A DNA stretch of 64,000 nt from Blastomyces gilchristii SLH14081 (lineage: Eukaryota > Ascomycota > Eurotiomycetes > Onygenales > Ajellomycetaceae), in assembly GCF_000003855.2 (NCBI RefSeq), contig NW_003101682.1, forward strand, positions 7,638,141 to 7,702,140. Direction: 5' to 3'. The position numbers and the translations under genes are program-made. Under the pieces are notes generated by a model that did no database searches, had not been told where the DNA came from, and saw nothing but the letters and a program-made list of their open reading frames with translations. Below, piece after piece: positions 24,387 to 38,497 of the stretch; position 1 is the first letter of the stretch; the number at the start of each line of letters is the position of its first letter.

Positions 24387-27300
24387 CTATATCTGATCAA
24401 TTTCCTTCTCTTCATATTCAGATATTTCTGAATTCAGTCATTTTCTTATAGCTGCTTAAGTTTCTGATACAAAGTCTATTAAGTATTTAATTCCAGTCTC
24501 AGTTGAGAATAAGAATCTCATATTTAATTGATTTAGATCATACTTCTCTTTCAATCTGACTCTGAGACTATTGTATAATGCACAGTGTATTATAATATAC
24601 TCAGAATTCTTATTTGCATTGCAGAATGAGTATTCTATTAAATCAAATCTATCATCAAATCTTTGTATATAAGATTTGAAATAGCCATGTTCTAGTTTGA
24701 GCTGTATTGTAGATGAGAATATTTTCTTTTTACATTTAATTAAACAAGATTTTCACTTGAGTTTTGTTTCAAATCTTGAATAATGTATACTCTTCTTTTG
24801 TTTCTGTCAGCTTTCATTTCACTCATCTAAACAAGATTCTTTTATTTTTCTCTTCATAAAAGATCAGAACATAATTTTTTGAATAAATCTGCTTAATTCT
24901 GAACTCTTTTTTACAGCTGAATCAGCCAATTCATTGTCATGAATACTTATATAAGCAGGAACTCATTGTAGATGAATTATCAGCTTTGATATTCTTCTCT
25001 TTTGAATTTTCAAAACAGAGTTTAAGATCAGTTCAAGATTTATTTGATTATTATAAAGCTAACTATTTCTAAGTCTTCTTAAAGCAGCTTGACTATCAGA
25101 GAATATTTATATCTCTTTTAAACTATTTTCTCTTTTATAAGATTTTATTTCAATGAGTTTGAAAGCTTTCACTATTACAAATAGTTCAGCATCAAAGACT
25201 TCAGATTCACTGCCTAAATTTCAGAAATCTGAGATAAAATTAATATTATCTTCAGTATAAGCAATGCCTGCATCTAATCTATTTAAATTCTTGTTTTTTA
25301 AGTCATCTGAATAAATCAGAATAGAGTCTTTTATATTAATTATAGAAACTTTCTTTAAATACTGTTCATATTCTTTCTCTTTAGATAGTTCACTTATTTA
25401 TAAGTCTATAAGAGATTCTAGCTTTTCTCTTCAGAGAGATATCTTCTCATAATCAACTTTTTCAATATTTAAAGAAGATAATTTATTTTTAATTAGTGAG
25501 TATAGTCTGTACAGTTGTGAAGACATTTTCTTTAAAAAATTATTGTCATTTCAATCAAGAAATCTATTTCAATCAAGTTCATTTTCAGAGTTAATTGATG
25601 AAAATGAAGAAGAGACTCTTTCTCTTATTATATAATTTAAGCTTATTGTTATAACTCTCAGAGTATAGTTTATACAGGTCTTTTCAAATCTAATAGTAGA
25701 AGAGAGAATTGAAGCTTCAATTTTCATTACTTTAATAGAAGATGATTTAAAAGCTGTCAGAATTCTTCTCAAAGCTCTGTTTTACAGACTTTTAAAGAGT
25801 TCAGTGAAATTTTCTTAATTATTTTATCAAACTTGAACTTCATAATCAGCTACTGAGATAATACAGACTATATATAACTGTTTCATAGTGTGAAAGAATA
25901 GATCTCTCTCTGTATTTGATAGTCTGATAATGTTGTTCAATAGTCTTTCTGTCTTGACAGTTCTTTATTAAATATGATATTTAAAATTCAACTTAGAGTG
26001 TAACCATACTTCTAATCATTTGACATTTAAACTGGGTTTAATCTCTCTATTTAAAAGAGTTAGAGATAGTTCTTTCTCATTGAATCTAGAAAAGAAATGA
26101 ATTTACTCAGTTTTATTCATATTAAATTGATTTTGATTGATATCTGCTCTAATAAAGATTTTCTTTACTGCTTTTTCAATCACTTCTAAATTCTCTTTGA
26201 TTGTTTTTGAACTGTAGACTAGATCAATATTATTCATATAACTTGAAGATCTCACTATTTTCATATCTCTATTCTTGAATAGATATGCAGTGTATATTAC
26301 AAATAAAATGAGTGAGATTAAAGATTCTTACAGTACTTCTATTTTTATCTTAGTCTTGTCTTATTTCATTTTATCAAAGAAAAGTTGTATGATTCTTTCA
26401 GATATAAAACAGTTAACTCATTCTATTAGAGAAAGTGACAGTTTTAACATCTTCAAAGTCTGAATTAACTTTGTCTTTGAAACATGATTAAATGTATCTT
26501 TTATATCAATAAAAACTGCAGATGAGATCAGATCTTCATACTTTACTATTTAAATATTATAAAGAACTGAGAGAACAGTATTAATTACAGAGTATTATTT
26601 TCTATCTCTCATTTATTCACTAAATAGAAGAGAATTATTAATAGAGCTTATAAGAGATAGTCTAGTAGCTATTATCTTTTCTAAAATCTTTTCTAGACAG
26701 TTCAATAGAGATATTACTCTATATAGCTTAGAAATTGAAGCTTTTCTATTAAATTTTATAAGAATTACTCTAGTGACTTCTCTTCAGTATTCAGAATAAT
26801 ACTCATTTTTCAAGAGATTGAAAAAGAGCTCAAAATATTCATTCTTTAAGTAGAGATATATATTTTGAATAATTAAGTGATTAATTGAATCACACTCTGC
26901 AGCAGTTTTATTTGAACTTGAGAAGATAGCTGACTCTAATTTGTCTTATATAAGTTCAGATCATTCTCAGTTATTTTCATTAATATAGTTATAAAGTAAT
27001 ATATTCTCTTTCTATTAATCTGAATCTGATGAGTTTTAAATGAGAATTCTTATAAAATCTTGACATTTTTTCTTCAAAGAATTTGTTGTATATACTTCAT
27101 TCTGAAACTTATATTCTAAGACTGAAAGTTTTACTACACTTCTTATTTTAGTATAGTTAAAAGCTTTAAAAACTTCTTTTTCTTATACTTCTTCAAGAAA
27201 TTTGTTTCAGCAGTCTGTTTTAGCTCTTTTAATATTTGAAAAATATTCATTTCTGATAGCTTTGAACTCTTTATCAGATATTATATCATTCTTTCAATCT

Positions 27301-28270
27301 CTTCTAGCAGTGATCAATTATTTTCTTTTAGATATGATATTCTCATTTCATCAAGATTTGAAATACTTAGAAGACTTTTTCTTTGAAATATTATCTTTAA
27401 TACTTATTAGAATAATAGATACAATGAGCTTTACTCTATTCTCAAGCATTTTATTTGAGATATCTTGACTGAGATTTCAATAGAGCTCACTCTTCTTTTC
27501 AGATTTTAACAGTTTTATACTTTCTTTCACTACTTTTCAATCAGCTTTTTCAAAGTTATACTGATTAGAGAGAAGAGAGTTTTCACTCATTTATTTTTTA
27601 CTCAGTTCAATATTAAATTGAATAATCTCATAATCTGATTCTGATGTCTCATTTGAATTAATAAATCAGTTTATAAGTATTTTTTTAATTAGATTTTATA
27701 ATATGAAGATTAGATCTATAATAGATTTCTGTTTCATATCTTTTCTAAAGAATGTTTATTAATCAAACTTGTTAACTAAATCTATTAAATACTTAAAGAT
27801 ATATTTAACTAGTTTATTTACTCTTACTGCTCTTCTGCATTCTGAATTTTATCAGAGATGATGTGCATTAAAATCTTCTACAATTATAGAGTTTTTTAAC
27901 AGAGTTATGTTTAAAAATCCTCTATTAATTATTCAGATATTGATATTTTTCTTTAATAATTATTCATTATAGATATTTATGAGCTGTATAGTATTAAACT
28001 CATTCTCTTTATCTAGAATATCACTTACTAGAATATCAGAGTCAGATATAATATCAAGTCTTAGATTAAATTGATATCTTAATCTCTTTCTTTCATAGAT
28101 CACAACTCTTGACTTAATCTCTGACTTTTAAGATAGAAAGCAGTAGTAGCTTGAATAAGAAATGATGTATTTTTACTCAGTATTAAAATTCAGTTTCTGA
28201 AGAAGTATAAAATCAACTTTTTATTCAAATATAATTTAAAGACAAGAATAAATACAATTTGAGTTTCTAT
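24387..28270 (-). pseudogene. LINE C ORF2 remnant
   Basis: Reads on the minus strand in the same order as LINE B: endonuclease-like region near 28100-27500, RT around 26900-25900, RNase H around 25330-25060, and the C-terminal finger near 24640, ending at the TAG whose complement is at 24387-24389. The sequence is close to B but independently mutated. The RT catalytic region near 26225-26240 also reads YMNN. The MITE seen in B is absent, confirming that site as empty here. Confidence 0.8.
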
Positions 28271-28372
28271 TCACATTGTTTTGAATAAATATGATTTTTG
28301 AAGAGTTTTTAAACTTTTTTTATTATTTTTATTGTATATTCATACTAAAAGAGAGTAGAGATAGAGTAAAAT

Positions 28373-29700
28373 CTAATCACTATCATCAGATAGTAGATTA
28401 TAACTATTTTGAAAAGCAGGAATCTCAACTGCTTGCATTCTATCTAGTTTATTATCAGAGTCATTTCTTAATTCTCTAATCTTAATAGAAGTTTGAGAAT
28501 TCAAATTCTGTTTACATTTAGCTAGAGAATTGAAGTTTGAAGATTTAGATAGTTAATAGTTTCTTCTTTTTAAGCTTACAGTTGCAGATTTCCTGGCTTG
28601 ACTATTCTTTTCAGTTTTAGATTGACTTTGAGCTTCATCTTTTCTTCAGTTCTTTTGAGTTCTTGAAGCAAACATGCATTCTTTTGAGCTAGATGTATAT
28701 TTTTCTTTACAATTAGAGCATTTAAGCAGAGTATGTTAACATATTTCATCTCTTTTTAAGCATATTTTACATTTATGCTTACTAGTTTTGTGATGTCTAG
28801 CATAGAATGCACATTTTAAGTCTCTAAAGTAAGAGATTATAAAGTGTTCATATCTTTGACAGTTTGAACACTGTGTTCGAGCTTTGAGATTCATTCTTGA
28901 GTCTTTGTATTCATGAACTCTCATTTTCAAATCTACTACTCTTATGTCACAGATCTTTGATTGTTCAAGTGTCTTTATATATACTAGAACAGAGGCATTT
29001 CTTCTACTTTATCTGAACTTAATTAAATTTAGTCATACAGACTCTTTTCTCAGTTGAATAGAATTGTATTCTTCTAATTCATTTTTGAGAAGTAGCATTT
29101 CTTCTTCACAGTCAAAAATTTCAACTGAAATATTATGAAGAATGAATTTGTCTCACTTTTTATCTCTCTCAGATAGAATTATTGTGTTTAACAAAGATTC
29201 TATTACTGATTTTCAGAGATTCTCATTCTGAATGAGAAATTCTGCACTGAATTTAGATATTATAGTTATAATAATGGAATTTTCAGAGAAGAATGACTCA
29301 ATTGAAGATATAACTGATTTTTAAACTTCAATATCAGTCATTAACTGAGAAAAGAACTGCTGATTAATTTCATTTCTGATTCTGAAAATGAGATTTTATT
29401 TTAGCTTGTTTCTCTGCAAGATATCCTGGTTTGAGACTTTGAGAATAAGTCTTCTATTTCTGAAGATTTGAATCTTTTTCTCTTTTTGCATTTCTTTCTC
29501 TACTTTTCTATAAATAGAAGCATGAGCAGTATTCTTTTCAGTTTTCTCAGGATTTTGAGCAGGTTTTGAGACAGCAGGTTTAGAGACAGTAGATTCAGCT
29601 GCTTGAGTATATGGTTTCTTCTGGTTCAAAGAAGAAGAAGAAGAAGTAGAGAAAGAAGAAGAGTAAGATAAAGAGTCAGTGATTGTACTAGGAATTTTCA
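28373..29700 (-). pseudogene. LINE C ORF1 remnant
   Basis: ORF1 read on the minus strand, truncated at its N-terminus by the 5' end of the insertion. It has the same middle domain (NRRLILKVSNQDILQRNKLK) and zinc knuckles (CSNCQRYEHF near 28860, CKICLKRDEIC near 28750) as LINE B. In places it is better preserved, for example Arg where B has a stop before TQCSNC. The stop complement at 28373-28375 matches the B stop. Confidence 0.78.
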
Positions 29701-29707
29701 ATGTTAA

Positions 29708-31422
29708 CAGAGCTAATCTGATCTGAGTGATATCAGATATAGAAATTATACTCTGAAAGCAGCTTCATCTATATCACTTAACATTCTGTTACACTCTTTA
29801 ATATCAAGAAGTAATACAGATTTGTATAATCAGTGAGAACTTACACTGAGTACTTACTACTCCGAAGATAATATCATCAAATCTTAAAGAATTCAACAAT
29901 TGTTAATATCTCTTAATTTTAAGTATTATATCTTCTCTACATAAGTGATAACTTCTTAAATAAGAAAGTTACTAATCTTCATTTACAGTGTCTTATAGAC
30001 TCTGTGAAAAAATCTTCTCTTATACATATTTCATTGTCTGTATTCTCAGAGACTATTATTCTTCAATTCTTTCAATATTAAAAGATCTTTAATATCAACT
30101 GTGAAAAGATTTCACAGATCTCATTTCTAAATACATCAGTTTCACACTGACTAAGTAGATTGAAGTTAAAGTGATTTAGTATTATAATATCTGTAAAAGC
30201 TAGTTTTAATTCTACAAATACTCTCACAGTATCTTGAGTGAGAATAAATAGTTCTGTTTTTCTGTCTTTAACACTTCTCTTTAACAGATCTGTAGCAGAG
30301 ACAGTAATTCATGAATATATATAGATGAACTGTCTATAGAAATTTATACACTCTGGAAATATCTGCATCTTACAGTACATGCACAGTGTCAGTTAGTTCT
30401 CACTGACAGAGACCTGACTTTTGTTCATTGAAATGTCATTAATCTTAATAATATAATCTAAAAAATCAATCTTCTGCATATAGAATGAGTATTTCTCAGT
30501 ATTTGTATAGAGTTAATTCTGTCTTAAGTGAATCAATACTTCTTGAATATGAGGATCATGTTCTTCTTCTGTTTTCAAGAAAATTAGAATGTCATTCAAG
30601 TATACTATACAGAAGACATTGACAAGGCCTCACAGCATCTCATTTATATAGACTTAAAAGATAACTGAAGTATTACAAAGATTATAAAAGATAAAATAAA
30701 ATATTTGAAATTACTGTACTTAATATAAAAAGTCATTTTCCAAATGTTATCTTTGTTAACTCTGATTCTATGATAGATATCTTATATATCAATCTTCAAG
30801 AACATCTTTACTTCAGATAATTAATCAATTATCTTATTAATTAACAGTAATAAATAGTTATTTTTAACTGTTATCTTATTAAGATCTCTGTAGTCTATAC
30901 AAAGCCATAGTCTACTGTTCTTCTTAAGTATGAATAGTATGAATTTCTCTGTCAGACTCTTTGATGAGTGTATTCAGTTCTTCAATTGTACTTTCTCAAG
31001 ATGTTTATACAGAACATTTAATTTCTTTACTAATAAGTTGTAAAGAGATCTGTACAGTACTATTACACTCTTTTCAAGACAGATCTTATATTATATCTTG
31101 ATATCAGAAAACTTCACTACTTTTCTTTCTGAAAAGACATTCTTATAATCTGAAAAGAGATATTGTATTCATTTATCTTCAATAATGAATACTACTGCTA
31201 ATCTTGTAGTAAGAGTAATAACTTCTTCATCTATTCTTAAGTCTGAGTTATCTGTTACATAGTATATCAAGTCTATCTTTTTCTCAAGATTTTTCTAATG
31301 AAACTCTTCAGGTTTCTCTATTACTGTCTCTTCATCAGTGAGACAGTACTATCGTATCTAAGTAACTCTGTCAATGAGAGAATTGTTTTCTCTCAATTAC
31401 AGAAGATCTAGAATAACATTCT
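29708..31422 (-). pseudogene. G1-b pol remnant, RT and RNase H part
   Basis: Read on the minus strand, reverse transcriptase runs from protease-adjacent sequence at 31422 down to the RNase H region near 29720. The catalytic box at 30602-30591 is YLND: one Asp lost, one kept. Many stops. The 5' part of the gene continues beyond the G3 insertion at 37124. Confidence 0.75.
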
Positions 31423-31745
31423 TATAAGAGGCCTATGCTGAATAGATCAGTATAATATATAGGTCTTATATAATAAAAGTAAAAAATATTAGAAAAGGAA
31501 AATAAAAAGAGAAAGTGCAAGAATTAGTGATCAGAGTGAATATTTATATACATACAATATAGAGCTTCAGGATGAAAGAATAGAAACTGCGAATATTTAT
31601 ACACATACAAGATGAAGCTTCAGAATGAAAGAATAGAAACTTTATAAGTTCTTCAGCTGAGAATCAGCAACTGAGAATCAGAGCTTTTAGCAAGAATCTA
31701 TGAAGTTCAATGAAATAGTCTTATGATCAGATGCAGTCTGTCACA
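31423..31745 (-). repeat. 3' LTR of G3
   Basis: 323 bp, the same length as the partner at 36796-37118. As the element is on the minus strand this is the 3' LTR. Its first G is mutated to A (TATAAGAGG). Confidence 0.9.
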
Positions 31746-31949
31746 TTAGTCTTCTCTTTTCAGAAGTGAGGTTGCATGTAGTTCTTATCAGTCAAGTGCT
31801 ACTGTTTCAGATAATTCAGAGCTCAGAGTTCAGATCAAGCAATCATAGTCAACTCATATCACAAGATATTATCAGTCACAGTCATGAGGTCTTTCATTGA
31901 GAATATCTTCAATCTCTCATTCAAGTTCATTATCTTTTTCTATGATTTC

Positions 31950-34900
31950 TGGCGGCTGTCAGTCAGAAGTCAGTTAAGAAGAAAATAAGTCAGTGACAGT
32001 ACAGTGAAGCAAGCTTGTATAAAAGATATCATGAATTTCTAATAACATGTTAAGATAGTAGTTATCACTGTCTAGAACTTCTATCACTTTGTATTTGATA
32101 TAACAGTAGTTCAGTGTACAAGATGAGTATGTGATCTGTATATTCTTAACATTTAATTACATCAGATCTTCTATCTTATATTGCTTAGCAGAGTCTCAGT
32201 GAATATTAATTTAGTTCTCTTGATCTTGTTTAGCACTTGTCATGAAGCCTTCTGCTCAGTTACAGATATCTCAGAGTATTATTACTATATTATCAGTGAT
32301 CTGAATTGAACTGTGAGAGTTCAGTGTGAAATGTGTGATCTTTAGAAGATTCAACACCTTCATATAATAATTATGTATAAGAAAGAACAGACTTACACCT
32401 GTTGAAACAGCATTCTGATCATTGATAATAATCTCTATGTGTAGAAGAAGATCATGTCAATCATCTTGTGAATAGTTACAGAACTTATAAAGATAGTTCT
32501 TTACAGTCTGAATTGTTCATTCTGATACATCATCAGTCTCAGAGTAATAGACAGTTAATAAATGATATATAATCTTGAGAACTTGATAGATTCTTGTTTA
32601 AAGAGTACTCACAAATTGACAGTCTTAGTCAGATACTATAGATCTCAGTAAGTTATATATTCAATAGAATAAACTTCATAAGAAGGCTTCAATAACTTGT
32701 TCAGCATTTATCTCATTACAAGATTTCAATATTACATCTTTACTTAATCAGTTAATGATAATCAGAATGTTCTTACAACTCTTACTCTTAGAGAGATTAA
32801 TAGCAAAGTTAATTACTACATCTTATCAGATTCTATCAGAAATTTTGAGTGATTTCAGTAGACCTTTTCTACAGTTCTTTCATAAAATAATGAAAGAATA
32901 ATAGTTGCAGTTTCAGATAAAACATCTGATACTGTTTAATATCTCAGATCAGTAGAACTCTTGAGAGATCATTTAATACAGTTAATTACAATCTGAATAA
33001 TCAGTTATATATAAATCATACATCTCTTGCATTATCTGAGTGTGTAAGAATTCAGACTGAGAGACTCAGTGTTGTTCATAGAATTACAGAGTGTTATTGT
33101 TATTAATTAAGTATTCTGAGATGTCAGTTCTTATAAATAGTTCTGAGAGAAATCAGAGTGCTTCTTAATATACTACTTTAGTGAGTACTTGAAGAAGTTT
33201 GTCAGTTTGAGCTGTTATATATCACAATTCATTCAGTGTAGGTTCAGAAGAAGAGAGTGTTCTAATCAGAGAAGTATATATAGTGTCATGAGTTATTTCA
33301 TTATAATGAACTAATATTTTCAGATTCAAGACCTGGTGCTCTCAGTTCATTCAGCAGATATCTGTTATATTGAAAGATATATCTTACTCTCATTGTAAGA
33401 GAGCATCTGTCATCAAGTTCTGACTGCAGAGGCGGTGGTGTATAGTGAAATGAAAACAGCTTAATAGCTCAGATTATCACATCTGTCATTCAGTAAGCTT
33501 ATAAGTGATTGTAAAATATTTGAGATTCTTATAATCTGTGATTATCTCAAATTTAAAGACACTTCAGAGTTCAGTGTTTCATTCTTCTAGACAGTATATA
33601 ATTGTGAGAACTTTCTTGTCATAGATCTTGCAATTGCAGTTGACAGAATTCAGTTTCTTAGATATGAAGATACATGATTGTAAGACATCTTCATTATTAT
33701 ATTATAATATAGCTTCTTCTGTGATATAGCTGAAGAAATCAGCTTTAATAACTGTCTCATGATCAGAATTAAATGTTATCAGTAGAGAGATATTAATAAA
33801 CATCTTCTTTATCTATGTGAATATAGCTTCAGTGTCTGCTGATCATTAAAATGCTGAATTCTTCTTAGTGAGTTCTGTAAGTAGTCTAGTAATATCTGAG
33901 AAATTCTGTATAAATCACTGATAGAAGTTAGAAAATCAGATGAAGCTTTATACATCTTTCACAGTGTATGAAATCTCTCATTCAAGAATAGCAGAGATCT
34001 TCTCAGAATTCATTCAGATTCTCTTGTCAGCTTCTATAATAAAATCTAGATATTATATACTCTTAACTTCAAAATCACACTTATCTATGTCTATTAGTAG
34101 TTCTGCTTCTCATAGTTATTGTAATACTCTTTGCATATATTCTTGATATTCTTTTCTGAACTCATCAGTAAAGATGAGACTGTTATCAAGATAAGCAGAT
34201 ACAAACTCATCAAGGAAATCTTGAAGTACTCAGTTAATATACTTCTGAAATATACTGAGAGTGTTGATCAGTTCAAAGAATGTAACTACTCATTTAAAGA
34301 GGTTATATTGTGTTCAGAATACTATAAGTTATTCATCTTCTTTAGTGATACAAATCTTATAAAATACAGTAATAATATCTAGCTTTGTAAATCATTGAGC
34401 TCATCTGATATATTCTAGAATTTCATTGATGAGAGATAAGAGATAACAGTCTTTCTTTATCAATCTATTCAGTTCTCAATAGTTCACATAGAATCAGAGT
34501 TCTTCATCTGATTTCTTTGCAAAGAGAATAGAAGCTGCAGTGAAAGAGTTATTAATATATATAAATCTCTTATTCAATAGATCATTGAGTGTCTTCTGAA
34601 GAAGAAGTTCATCTCAGAACGTATTATAAAGAGAGTCTTACAATGATTCAGAATTCTTATCATTCTTCTTTTCTAACTTAATACTGTGATTCACTCCTGA
34701 GTCTTGTAAGAAGAAATAGGTTTGTAATATTATCTTGTCAGAAGATATCTAGATATTCATGATATTATTGAGAGAGCTTTGTATGAGAATCTGTTATTGT
34801 AATACAGAATAACTTTTCTAGAGCTTTTTTAATATCAGTCAGAACTGGCAGAGTAGATTGCCATATAATTCTACTATTGATGACTTCATCAGAAGCTCTG

Positions 34901-35300
34901 TCAGAGCATTTCATACATATTGATAGAGATCTGTGTAAAGTTCATAGTCTTGTGAACATTCTCTTCATAGATTCAATCATTATTAGAGAATATTAAACTC
35001 CTGTTTCAAACAATTAATAAGATGCCTTGTTCAGATAGTCAGACAAGTTCTAGCATAAGATTATAGTCAAGATTATTAATCTTATACACATAAGCATCTT
35101 CACATTAATATTCTTCAACATCTATGTTTAGTTTCATCATATAACAGGTGCAAACATCTTTTGAGTCATCAAATTCTGTAAGAAGTTAGAGTTTCAGTAA
35201 CACAATACACTGAAGATTATAGTATCTTACAACTGAAGATTTAATCATTTCATAGCGATATAGATCACTGTCTATCATGAGTTTATATTATACATGTTAT
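31950..35300 (-). pseudogene. G3 pol remnant (RT, RNase H, integrase)
   Basis: On the minus strand the RT block reads FAKKSDEEL..FYVNY near 34545-34440, the usual gypsy LR..DYR.LN region. The catalytic box is YLDN at 34193-34182. The integrase core near 32870-32755 reads GLLKSLKI..VVINFAINLSKS..NILIIIN, and the integrase C-terminal part near 32300-32140 reads AEGFMTSAKQDQEN. This resembles a gypsy clade different from G1. No chromodomain was located. Stops are frequent; ends are approximate. Confidence 0.75.
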
Positions 35301-36560
35301 ATATCATAGTAAATACAAGAATCACATTCATTGTCATTTTCTCTTCAAATTAATATCATCTGACCTTTTCAAGCTTCTGCTTACAAGTTTGAGTAGAAGC
35401 TAATCTTTTCTCTGTTTCATAGAGATGTTCTCATAGTTATCATTCAAATTCTTCTTCAATGTGACATGATTGGCACAGACTAACACCAATTCTTTCTTAG
35501 AATGAGAAGGCATGTAGATTAATCAGTAGTTGAAAGCAATGTGTTCTGATTAGTTACAGTTGATGCACATTTCTTGTTAATGTCAATCAGTGACTTCTTT
35601 GGAAGCAATTCCAGGAACTTAAAAGCCTGTTCAGATAGCAGAAACCCTTGTTTATGCATAGATATTTAAGTCTACTTAATTCATAGCATCTGCATTATTA
35701 TTCTTTGACACAGGTGTATAAGTGACTGAGATGTAACATCTTCTGTCACTGTTCTGTATACACTTAAGCTTGATAAGATGATCATTCAATGTTCAGAGTT
35801 GTATGCAGAAACCTTCATAAGTTGAGTCTTTATCTACACTTATAAGAGATTGTAGAAGTTTGAAAGTTAGTGTCTTCTTAAGCATACTAATCTTCATTTA
35901 ATTCTCTCAAGATTGATCACCTGCTTCTAGAATCTTGATGTCAAAGTTAGAGATGAATGTAGTGAGAGAAGTATTTCTCTGTTAAGCACTCTGTAATCAA
36001 TCTAATATCTTCTATTGCATAGCAGTGTCTTGAAACAGAACATTGAGATGTTTGATAATCTTATCAGACATATGTGATACTGATTCACATATCTTCATTC
36101 ATGAATAAAACTTCTGTTTCATGTGATCTTTCAATTGATCATTAATATATCAATCATGATTAGTTAATAAACTGATGACATCTTCATCTACACTTAGTTT
36201 TGCAAGCATTTTCAATCTTCATGATGTGTAGAGAGTGAGATCAGAAGTATTAAAATATGCAGAGATATCTAGATATTTCTTCAGCACTTACATGTTTATA
36301 TCTGATTCAGTCAGTGTTGAAATTATCTGTGCAGAAGTTTCTTGTTGAGTTAATCATTGAATTTTCTCATATTGATGTTGTTAATTTATATGCATATTGA
36401 CTATCTGTTGCTGTTGTAATTTTAACATTGCTTAGAGTCACTGTGACACTGTGTCTATGCTCATGTTTAAGAGTTCTCTTATATTATCAGTAGACATAGC
36501 TATATCATTCATTGAATATGATGTATCTGCGTTTGAGATTTCTTCGGAATTAAAAGAAGT
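35300..36560 (-). pseudogene. G3 gag remnant with zinc knuckle
   Basis: The minus-strand segment just inside the 5' LTR carries a CCHC knuckle at 35567-35526 with spacing C-x2-C-x4-H-x4-[C/Y]: CINCN, a stop, SEHIAFN and Tyr in place of the last Cys. Upstream is decayed gag-like sequence. Limits are approximate. Confidence 0.6.
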
Positions 36561-36795
36561 TTAATCATATGAATATCTTATATATCTAAGATGTCAGAAC
36601 TCTCAGGTCTTTCACTGACATTCTCTTCATGAGATCTTATTGCAGAGCCAGAGTAACTGATGAGTAAGCTTTCATTTAGAGACTCAGTTTCTGCTTAGCT
36701 GATTGTCCATTTCTCTATTTCTTACATGTTGTTACACATTCAGATATCTCAATAAGTAATCATTTCTAATGAGACAATGATGAACATTTTCCAAG

Positions 36796-37118
36796 TGTAA
36801 GAGGTCTACGCCGAATAGATCATTATAATATATAGGTCTTATATAACAAAGGTGGAAAACATTAGAGAAGGAAAACAAAAGAAGAAAGTGTAAGAATCAG
36901 CAATCAGAGTGAATATTTATACATGTATGATGTAAAGCTTCAGAGTGAAAGAATAGAAACTGCGGATATTTATATATGTACAAGATAGAGGTTTGAGGCA
37001 GAAGAATAGAAACTTCATGAGTTCTTCAGTCAAGAATTGGCAACTGAGAATCGGAGCTTTCAGCAGAAATCTATGAAGTGTAATAAAATAGTCTTATGAT
37101 CAGGCGCAGCTGGCTACA
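36796..37118 (-). repeat. 5' LTR of G3
   Basis: 323 bp, TGTAAGAGG..CTGGCTACA, followed by the ATTCT duplication. The outer end keeps CAGGCGCAGCTGG, where the inner twin has CAGATGCAGTCTG. Confidence 0.9.
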
Positions 37119-37123
37119 ATTCT

Positions 37124-38497
37124 TATCTATAATATTAACAGTGTGAAGAAGCAGACTGCTCTTCTTAAAGATTTCTTCTAAGTCTGTAATTACATACTAT
37201 ACTTGAATTATGCTAAAACAGTGATATCTTATTTTATCAGTAAATTTCATATAATCTGACAGATTTATCTTCTTTCAATCTTTCATCAAAGAAAAGAAAT
37301 AGAATATGCAATTAATATCTATCTCAGAGTTAACTAGGCATTTTATTAGTATCTTCTCATGCAGAGTATTCATTGTAATTATAATATAAACTCAGAGATA
37401 TAAAAATTATCAATTCTTTATTTCTTTCTTTTCTTTATCTTTTATGAATACATTTGTCAGAAGAGAAGTTAACTTTAAGAAAATATCTTCTTAGTTTCTT
37501 CTCTTCTTCAGTTTCTTATAATCACTAGTATAGTGATTATCAGCTCTGCAGTTAAAGTAAAGATCTTTATTAAATCTTTTTTAATATTTCTTTACAGTGA
37601 GTAAAGAATTAAAATACTTGAAATTCTTCTTTATATTATCTGCACTGAAGCTGTCACAGTACTGTTTAGATTCAATTATTAATTACTTAGAAGAGATCTT
37701 ATTATCTTTTTTCTCAAAGTATTGATTATTCAAATAGATCTGAGAAGTCAAGTTAACAAGCTCAGTATAATTAATTAATGAACTCTGATACTGTGATATC
37801 ATTATCTACATCTTGTGAGTCAGCTTCACAAGATAAAGCTGTGTCTTTAATTGATTTAAATTATCAGTCAATTTCTCTCAATATTCTTTAAATCTTGTAT
37901 TGAAATTGAAAGAATTCTTATTATTTTATTAATATAATAAGTTGAACTGCTGCACTGTTATAAAGCTAAAGTTACAGTAATCTTTGATCTAATTCAGTAG
38001 AAAGTCTTTGAATTCTTCTTAAGTTATAACAGTATTAATACACTCAAGCTCTCTCTTCTTAATAGCTCAAGTAGTTGCAGATATATCTTTAAGAAGACTA
38101 GTAGTATATATTACTTATATCTTATAAGTATTAAACTGACTTAGATTAAGGTGAAATTTTCATTCAAGAGTGCAGATGAAGTTTTGAAATTCAGATAATA
38201 TATTACTCTTATAATTTAAAAAATCTTCAATGTTAATCTCTCTATCTTTATAATAAATTAGAAGTGTAGAGACTGTGACAGTGATAGAGCAGTTAAAGAG
38301 CTCATATCAAAATATATAGTGAGTTCAGAAATCTCAGATTTCTGCTAAGCTAGAGATGTACATACTTTGAAGAATAATGTGAAGTTTCTCTCAGAGAGTG
38401 AGATTAAGTTAATCTCAGTATAAGTATATCAGAGTATATCAGTCTGTTAATAAAGCTTGACTGATTCAAACTTGTAGACAGATTGAGTGATTTAAAT
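37124..38497 (-). pseudogene. G1-b gag and protease remnant
   Basis: Minus-strand counterpart of 40351-41700 in G1-c: gag from about 38440 down, the zinc-knuckle region near 37560, and protease near 37330. Decayed by stops; function lost. Confidence 0.7.

Larger units (their letters stand above)
24013..29700 (-). mobile_element. LINE C: inverted, 5'-truncated non-LTR retrotransposon
   Basis: The minus-strand copy of the LINE, starting (3' end) with an (ATT)n run at 24013 and ending inside ORF1 at about 29700. ATGTTAA occurs on both sides (24006-24012 and 29701-29707), a candidate 7-bp target duplication. It lies tail-to-tail with LINE B, so 18-24 kb and 24.2-29.7 kb form a long inverted repeat. 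It contains ORF2 and most of ORF1, both broken by stops. Confidence 0.87.
31423..37118 (-). mobile_element. G3: complete Ty3/gypsy element nested in G1-b
   Basis: Two 323-bp LTRs (31423-31745 and 36796-37118) with TGTAAGAGG..GGCTACA ends (the first is mutated to TATAAGAGG). The 5-bp duplication ATTCT at 31418-31422 and 37119-37123 is exact, and removing G3 restores the G1 protease region. The coding strand is minus: gag on the right, pol on the left. Frames are broken and the RT active site reads YLDN. Confidence 0.92.

Noticed and set aside
26275..26463. 62-codon frames MNRYAVYITNKMSEI.. (also 15483-15295, 21430-21242)
   Set aside because: Antisense to the RT domain in all three LINE copies; the sense frame holds the RT motifs.
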